Assembly: GCA_003427395.1 (NCBI GenBank)
Contig: BFEA01000108.1
Coordinates: forward strand, 1,815,934 to 1,865,395
Reading direction: 5' to 3'
Origin: Chara braunii
Taxonomy: Eukaryota; Streptophyta; Charophyceae; Charales; Characeae
Length of the DNA stretch: 49,462 bases
Part shown: positions 44,734 through 49,462 of the stretch, one piece after another
How positions within the stretch are numbered: position 1 is the stretch's first letter
Layout of the letters: every line of letters starts with the position of its first letter
Notes under the pieces: model-generated
What the model saw: only the letters and a program-made list of their open reading frames with translations
Told to the model about the DNA's origin: nothing
The model's database searches: none
Position numbers and translations under genes: made by a program

Positions 44734-44774
44734 TTGAATGCATCTGGTCAAATTCGAGACCAGATTGCATTCAA
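44734..44774. repeat. 41-bp hairpin
   Basis: TTGAATGCATCTGGTC and GACCAGATTGCATTCAA pair with a single mismatch or bulge around AAATTCGA. The GCATCTGG word also occurs inside the long-form elements at 35336 and 45531, so this may be a remnant of one. Confidence 0.65.
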
Positions 44775-45530
44775 CGTGTTGGCGGCTGGGCAGTGGTGCC
44801 TAAGGTTTGTCTACTTAGGGTGTAGTTGCGCCAGTCGCGATCTTCCAAAGATTTTCCAGCAAAGCTTGCCCATCGAAATCTTCGCAGATGGCGGCTTGTT
44901 GCACCAAGGACCCATAGGGAATCGCCACACACCAAGCACGGAAAATGTGAAACAAGACGAAAACAAACCTACGGCAGGTGTGTGCTCCATTTGTTTTTGT
45001 TTTTTTTTAATTTGTGTGTCTGTGTGTGTGCTCCATTTTGCAGATTGCGGGAGAGTAGTTTGGCGGGGCCCATGTTTCGACTCTCGAAGCCGTTCATTGG
45101 GGGGGTGGCTATTTTTAGACCCTGTACAACCAGCTACGGATGATGAATTGGCAGACAGGATGGGTGTCGGCTGAGGCCCTGAGGGTATGCTGCTTCACCC
45201 ACACCCACCCAAGGAGTGCATTTCCTGTTGAGGAAAGGAGGGCTCGGGAAGCTCTATCTGTGCTTCACCCACCCACCCAAGGAGTGTATTTTCTTGCTTC
45301 ACCCCTGTACCAAGGTTTCGTCATGCTGCGTGGCACTGCTGTACTCTACCGGAATGATACACAGATGTCACTTTTGAGAGACGCATTACCATGAGTTCGA
45401 ATCCCCCCCCCAAAAAACATACATGAGATGGATACAGATGGGTCTGTAGCTACCCCCAGTTGTTCCCCTGAGTATCATTCTGCGTGGTGGCGGTTCTGTG
45501 CCGTGGCTGAATGATACATTGAGAGGCTTT
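44775..45530. other. no supported gene
   Basis: It contains a short repeated CTTCACCCAC(A)CCCACCCAAG word (45193-45300), a (TGTG) run near 45015 and a C8-A6 run at 45408. Open frames are uninformative. Confidence 0.35.
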
Positions 45531-45674
45531 GGGCCTCGCTCCACTGCACAACACTCTACATGCATGTACAAGCCTTCTAGACCGGATGCATTGGAAGTGT
45601 TGGACTCGTCCCAATGCACCTGGTCCAGATAGCGTCTAGATGCATGTAGTGTGCTGTGTAGTGGAGCGAGGGCC
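45531..45674. mobile_element. long-form GGGCCTCGCT-type MITE with target duplication
   Basis: A 144-bp element: left end GGGCCTCGCTCCACTGCACA and right end GTGTAGTGGAGCGAGGGCC are inverted. The inner words CATGCATGTACAAG... and ...GATGCATGTAG pair further. It is flanked by TTT on both sides (45528-45530 and 45675-45677), a 3-bp target duplication. It has the same outer end as the 121-bp form but a different middle. Confidence 0.8.
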
Positions 45675-45942
45675 TTTTAGACACATGGATACACAGATGT
45701 TACTGTTCAGAAACACAGCATGAGTTCGAGTCCGCAGATACCTCAGATGGATATGGAAAGGGGGGGGGTCTGAGGCTACCCCGTCATTTTTTTGGTTTTT
45801 GTGAAGTTGGAAACGAGAGTGGGGGAGTACGTGGAGCCGTTGCTGTGAAGCCGTTGTTGAAGTAACGGGGGCCAATCTGTGGAAGTAGCTCCCGAAGGCA
45901 GGTTTGCGAGAGACTAGAATAGCCGCGTGGTACTGTATCGCT

Positions 45943-46054
45943 GGGCCTTTCCAATGTGCTAAATGAGAACAGATCTTGTGGTAGGACATGGGAAAAGATA
46001 CACCGTCATATTCGTTTGACTCTTGTCCATGTGATGAGTAGTGGCGCCAGGCCC
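45943..46054. mobile_element. GGGCCTCGCT-type MITE, diverged full copy
   Basis: GGGCCTTTCCAATGTGCTAA, then AATGAGAACAGATCTTGTGG, CACCGTCATATTCGTTTGAC and GATGAGTAGTGGCGCCAGGCCC keep the order of 46381-46502 with many changes. The flanks do not show a clear duplication. Confidence 0.6.
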
Positions 46055-46083
46055 ATCGTATTGTATCACGGCAGACTGTCTTA

Positions 46084-46160
46084 GGTCCTCGCTGCACTAC
46101 TGTCCACATGCACAAAAGACAAAAGATGGCAACGTATCTTTCCAAGTTCCAGTGGTGGAT
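46084..46160. mobile_element. GGGCCTCGCT-type MITE, left half
   Basis: GGTCCTCGCTGCACTACTGT, then CATGCACAAAAGACAAAAGA and GTATCTTTCCAAGTTC, in the same orientation as 15936-16056. The right half is missing. Confidence 0.6.
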
Positions 46161-46228
46161 TCAGTCTACTTTTTTACCCCTTTATGGACACGTAATTGCC
46201 GTCAGGCAAATTTGAGGTAGAGCTGCAT

Positions 46229-46328
46229 TCCTCCCCCGAATACAACGTACCGTCATTATAGCTGTATTTGGGGCATCTTTCAGTCTAGCTGCTATAGTTT
46301 AATGACCGTACGTTTTATTCGGGGGAAG
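46229..46328. mobile_element. fold-back MITE, family C, diverged copy
   Basis: CTCCCCCGAATACAACGTAC with the later CGTACGTTTTATTCGGGGGA are inverted arms. The inside TCATTATAGCTGTATTTGGGGCATCTTTCAGTCTA is shared with 44455-44561. The arms have several mismatches, so it is older. Confidence 0.75.
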
Positions 46329-46380
46329 AGGGTACTAGTCCGAGTACCCGGTCACGCACTGTCCAGTGAGCAGTAGCATA

Positions 46381-46502
46381 GGGTCTCGCTGCACTACTCT
46401 TGAAATGTTCAAAACGAGAGTGAATCTTCCGCTAGAACATGGATATATACACCGCCATGATTTTTGTCTCTTGTGCATGTCCAGAGTAGTGGAGCGAGGC
46501 CC
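46381..46502. mobile_element. GGGCCTCGCT-type MITE, full copy in opposite orientation
   Basis: A 122-bp element: left end GGGTCTCGCTGCACTACTCT, right end AGAGTAGTGGAGCGAGGCCC. The inside is the reverse complement of 15936-16056 with moderate divergence. Flanks ATA (left) and TTA (right) may be a 3-bp duplication with one change. Confidence 0.75.
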
Positions 46503-47151
46503 TTATGCATGGCTGCGCGAACTCTGCTATAGAACCCCAAAAGAAATTCGGAGAGCTGTCAGAAGCTACAAAAGAATTGCATTCTCCGCCGTCGGAGAGT
46601 GCCCAGCCTGCAAAATCCGTTACGGGGAGAGACCTTCGAAGGAACCACCGATTTGCTCCAAATCTGGAGAGTGAACCTTGAGTCTGGGAAGACGAACGGG
46701 GACTTCGAGCTGTCGTTTCGTACCCTCGATAGTTGCAGTGCAGCGAGACCCATACATGACAGAATTTGCACATTGCAAGAGCAGTGGAGTGAGGCCCAAT
46801 GAACAAGCGGTTTTGGTGCGGCGATGTTGTGTAGTTTTCGCGTACGTTCTCACAGGGCGGTTTTGCTCTTTCGCCAATCTGATCGGTGCAGGTCTGTGCT
46901 TCAATCGGGAATCTAGCAAAACACGGCCGAAGGTGATCCCTCTAATCGAAAGCCTATATCCTTCCCCCATCACTTCCTGTCAACTCAACTTCCCTGCCAG
47001 GGTGCCTTCTCCCCTCACGCTTTCTTTTCCTTTTCTCTCTCAATTCCACCTCTATCTACCTACCACTACTCCTAAGCCTATACTGGGGGACCCCTGCAAG
47101 CATAGCCACCTCTCACAATTGAGGGGATGCATGTTGCCCCCCGCCCTAATT
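46503..47151. other. no supported gene
   Basis: A frame ending at 46674 includes AVGECPACKIRYGERPSKEP, which looks zinc-ribbon-like but is too short to trust. Near 46735-46795 two more isolated ends of the GGGCCTCGCT family (GCAGCGAGACCC and GTGGAGTGAGGCCC) are visible. Confidence 0.35.
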
Positions 47152-47600
47152 GGCGGAGGTCAGGGAATAGGGTGGGGTTGCCCCCCGCCCTAATTGGCAG
47201 AGGTCAGGGAATAGGGTGGGGCCGCCGCTGGGGGGTGGGGGGGGGTGGGGGGCACGGCAGCTAATGCAGAGACACAGCATTTGCAAGTAGCTGCACCTCC
47301 CATCTAGTACCCCCACCCCCCATGAGGGTGCCCTGATCGGCGGCGGTCAGGGAGTAGGGCGGGGCTGCCGCCGGGGAGGTCCCGAGCTAATGCAAAGATG
47401 GAGCATTTGCCAGTAGCTGTACCTCCCATGTAGTTCCTCTCCCCCCCCCCACACCCCGCACCAATAGATGGCCATAAGCGGTGGTGGTCAGAGAGTAGGG
47501 TGGGACCGCCGCTGGGAGGAGCCCTGCTAACACAAAGATGGAGCATTTGCCATTAGTAGTTGTACCTCCCATCTAGTTCCCCCACGGCCCGTCGAGGAGC
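47152..47600. repeat. ~142-bp satellite, three units plus two short units
   Basis: GGTCAGGGAATAGGGTGGGG-type words mark units at 47202, 47345 and 47486. Each continues through GCCGCYGGGG, GCTAATGCARAGA, GGAGCATTTGCCAGTAGC and ACCTCCCATCTAGTTCC. Just before them a 49-bp word (GCCCCCCGCCCTAATTGGC...) is repeated twice. No coding. Confidence 0.85.
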
Positions 47601-47737
47601 AGCGGCAGCTATGGCCAACTCTCTCCCACACAGCACACACAACCCACTCATGCTCACACGCGCACCCGTTTTCTTCATAGACCTCAAGCTGACTATCACA
47701 GTTGGTTGGCACTAATGGTTGGCACTAAGTGTGCCAC

Positions 47738-47810
47738 AGGCGGTCATGGGGCTCGAACCCGCGACCTCCTGAATGCCACTCGCATGCCTTACCAACTGAG
47801 CTAGGCCGCT
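47738..47810 (-). tRNA. degenerate tRNA-like sequence (pseudogene or SINE head)
   Basis: The minus strand reads AGCGGCCTAGCTCAGTTGGT at the 5' side (acceptor, D arm, A box) and GCGGGTTCGAGCCCC near the 3' side (T arm, B box), closed by GACCGCC. Acceptor pairing is five of seven, D-stem about three of four, T-stem about three of five. I cannot fold a normal anticodon stem, so no amino acid is assigned. Internal promoter boxes are intact, so it may still be transcribed. A functional tRNA is unlikely. Confidence 0.5.
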
Positions 47811-48179
47811 GGATGCCACCTTCTCCCTCGCCCCTCCCGTCTCCAAAAAGAAAGCTAAGAAAAGAGAAACCCCTGTCCGTGCGCCCAGGCACCGAAGATC
47901 ATGCCTGGACACATGCCTCGGTGCCGGTCAGGCATGAACACTAGGCAGGGTACTGGGTAGCCACAGCGCCACGAAAAAATAATAATAAAAAAAAAAAATC
48001 GAAAGTTTTCTCGGGGTTAGAGGCTGCCAACTGGCAAAACCAGGAGGCCTGAACAGCGCCCCAGGATTTTTTTATATACTTTTTTGAACGCGACATTGGA
48101 CTGCACTTGCCGAGAGCAGCCCAAAACCACAGAGAAACTTGTGAAAGGCATGTGTGTGTGTGGGGGGGGGGGTTAATGA

Positions 48180-48620
48180 CGAGGACGAAAATGAAGATGA
48201 ATAAGAAGAGAGGAGGTAGCAGAAGATGAAGAAAGGAGGAAGAGGGAGAAGAAGAAAGGAGAAGCAGGAGAAGAAGAAATCTGAAGAAGAAGATGATGAA
48301 AGGCGGAGGAGCCATGTGAATAAGTGGAAAAGCGGGGTTCATAAATAGGTTCTAAGATCATTCTAAGAACTTCTTGTACGATCCTGAGAGGAAGAAGAAG
48401 AAGAAGACGAAAGGAGGTGGAGATGACGAAAGGGCAGGCAGTTGGAAACCGCGGGCGGAAGATGAAGCGTCGTGAAGGATGAGGAGGAAGAAGAAGATGA
48501 AGCGAGGAGGAAGAAGAACAAGAAGATGAGCGAGGAGGAAGAAGAAGATGAAGTGAGGAGGAAGGAGAAGAAAGAGAGGTGGGCGAGGAGGAAGAAGGTC
48601 TCGTGAGGTTTACTTGATGG
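48180..48620. repeat. polypurine GAA/GGA/GAAGAA tract
   Basis: About 440 bases almost free of pyrimidines on the plus strand, built of GAAGAAG, AGGAGG and GATGA words, with degenerate internal repeats. Serine- and phenylalanine-rich frames on the minus strand are artefacts of this composition. Confidence 0.85.
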
Positions 48621-49054
48621 GGAAGGTGACATGAGGGGGCTGCGGGACGGCGAAGGCAGCGGGAGGGGGCTGCTCAAAAGCGAAGGCGACGGGGGTTACC
48701 TGATGGGAAGGCGACGGGAGGGGGCTGCTCGAGGACGGAAGCCGACGGTGATGGGGCTGCCCTACACGGCGGCGAAGGCCTTTGCCGGCGACTGATCTCA
48801 GCCGCTGATCTTTGCAGGCCTTCTCCTCCCCCCCCAAAAGAATCCAAAAAAAAAAAAAATGCATTCAAAATATTTTGCGGGGTGTGGGGAGGCTGCCCGC
48901 ACCAGCCCAAGCCCTCCCGCCTGGCGGTCGACCGGTGGACCCAATCGGCTGGGCCGCCCAGTAACCCCTCCGGGTGACGACCAGTCAACCGGGCGGCCCT
49001 GCGACTAACACACAGTTTCCCCCCAAAAAAATGCTGTATAGAACTGCAATGTAA
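48621..49054. other. no supported gene; short GC-rich repeats
   Basis: GCGACGGGAGGGGGCTGCTC-type words recur two to four times between 48625 and 48745. Nothing coding is recognised. Confidence 0.4.
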
Positions 49055-49190
49055 ACAACTTTTTTTCTTCCTTACAAGAAAAACTCGGCTCATTTTATTA
49101 CGAAAAAGAAAGTGTCAGAGGCCACGAATTCCTCAACAAACCACCCAGAAAAGTAACATAATGGGATGGTGGGACCACTACCACTACGCA
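49055..49190 (-). mobile_element. retroposon-like copy related to the intron 4 pair
   Basis: A short T run, then CATTTTATTACGAAAAAGAA, AGAGGCCACGAATTCCTCAA, CAAACCACCCAGAAAAGTAA and GGTGGGACCACTACCAC follow the order of the copies at 33067 and 33196. Diverged. Confidence 0.4.
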
Positions 49191-49243
49191 GCTTCAGTGC
49201 AGGCTTTGGGAGTAATATCGGGGAGCAGCAGATTTTTCTGAAC

Positions 49244-49360
49244 GTACTGAATGTACTCGTTATGGGACGCTGGGCCCGGTTCCCAGTTTGTGCCAATTAG
49301 TGAGGATACGGTTGTATCTATGGGATGCTGGACCCGGTTTCCAGCAGATGCTGCTCCCCA
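49244..49360. repeat. imperfect ~58-bp direct repeat
   Basis: TATGGGACGCTGGGCCCGGT (49260) and TATGGGATGCTGGACCCGGT (49319) with matching TTCCCAG / TTCCAGC continuations. Confidence 0.6.
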
Positions 49361-49381
49361 CCAATAGATGGAGCTTGACTA

Positions 49382-49408
49382 CCTATCTATCTATCTATCT
49401 ATCTATAT
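49382..49408. repeat. (CTAT)n microsatellite
   Basis: Six or seven CTAT units followed by TATA. Confidence 0.95.
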
Positions 49409-49462
49409 ATATACATATGAAACTCCGACGAAACAGTTTGTCACAGCCCCTCGTTTGTTGTC

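Noticed and set aside
48173-48677. Ser/Phe/Leu-rich minus-strand frames
   Set aside because: They come from translating the complement of a polypurine repeat.

Overview
The window looks like nuclear DNA of a streptophyte plant or alga. The evidence is a spliced GT-AG gene whose product matches the plant PTC7/PP2C-62-type phosphatases, a plant-style initiator-Met-tRNA primer binding site beside an LTR, and dense transposon debris. Long introns, heavy repeats and low gene density would fit a large charophyte genome such as Chara. That assignment is inference; nothing in the sequence names the species. Base composition is a mosaic: about 2.3-9.9 kb is strongly AT-rich, the rest is balanced to GC-rich. 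A 614-base N gap (12108-12721) and a single N at 16205 mark scaffold joins.

Layout. 1-1380: 5' end of an LTR retrotransposon on the minus strand (LTR, primer binding site, leader) running off the left edge. 1.4-2.2 kb: no gene. 2.3-9.9 kb: AT-rich gene desert with old tandem duplications. 9.9-10.3 kb: two tandem copies of a possible tRNA-derived SINE. 11.1-11.8 kb: frameshifted LINE-like remnant on the minus strand. 12.7-22.4 kb: a tandem segmental duplication; copy 2 is split by a 2.39-kb TG...CA element that looks like a solo LTR, and copy 1 is bracketed by N on both sides. 22.4-24.0 kb: terminal-inverted-repeat elements. 24.1-25.3 kb: a possible bidirectional promoter between two candidate first exons. 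25.3-29.7 kb: non-coding, probably a long intron or upstream DNA. 29.7-36.6 kb: six phase-consistent exons of a protein phosphatase 2C, with MITE-like and poly-A-tailed insertions in the introns. 36.6-49.5 kb: G-rich tracts, an array of 32-bp palindromic repeats, minisatellites, MITEs, a degenerate tRNA-like sequence, a 142-bp satellite and polypurine tracts, with two weak exon candidates.

The only gene I can support strongly is the PP2C. Its N-terminus may include the multi-helix membrane exon at 25095-25329, which is phase-compatible with it, but this is not proven. The rest is best read as a record of insertions. At least four small inverted-repeat element families are present, and one of them (termini GGGCCTCGCT) has clean 3-bp target duplications in two copies. 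I found no cluster that looks like a new multi-gene system. The most unusual structures are the hairpin array, the N-bracketed identical 2.1-kb tract, and the MITE family with its derivatives.
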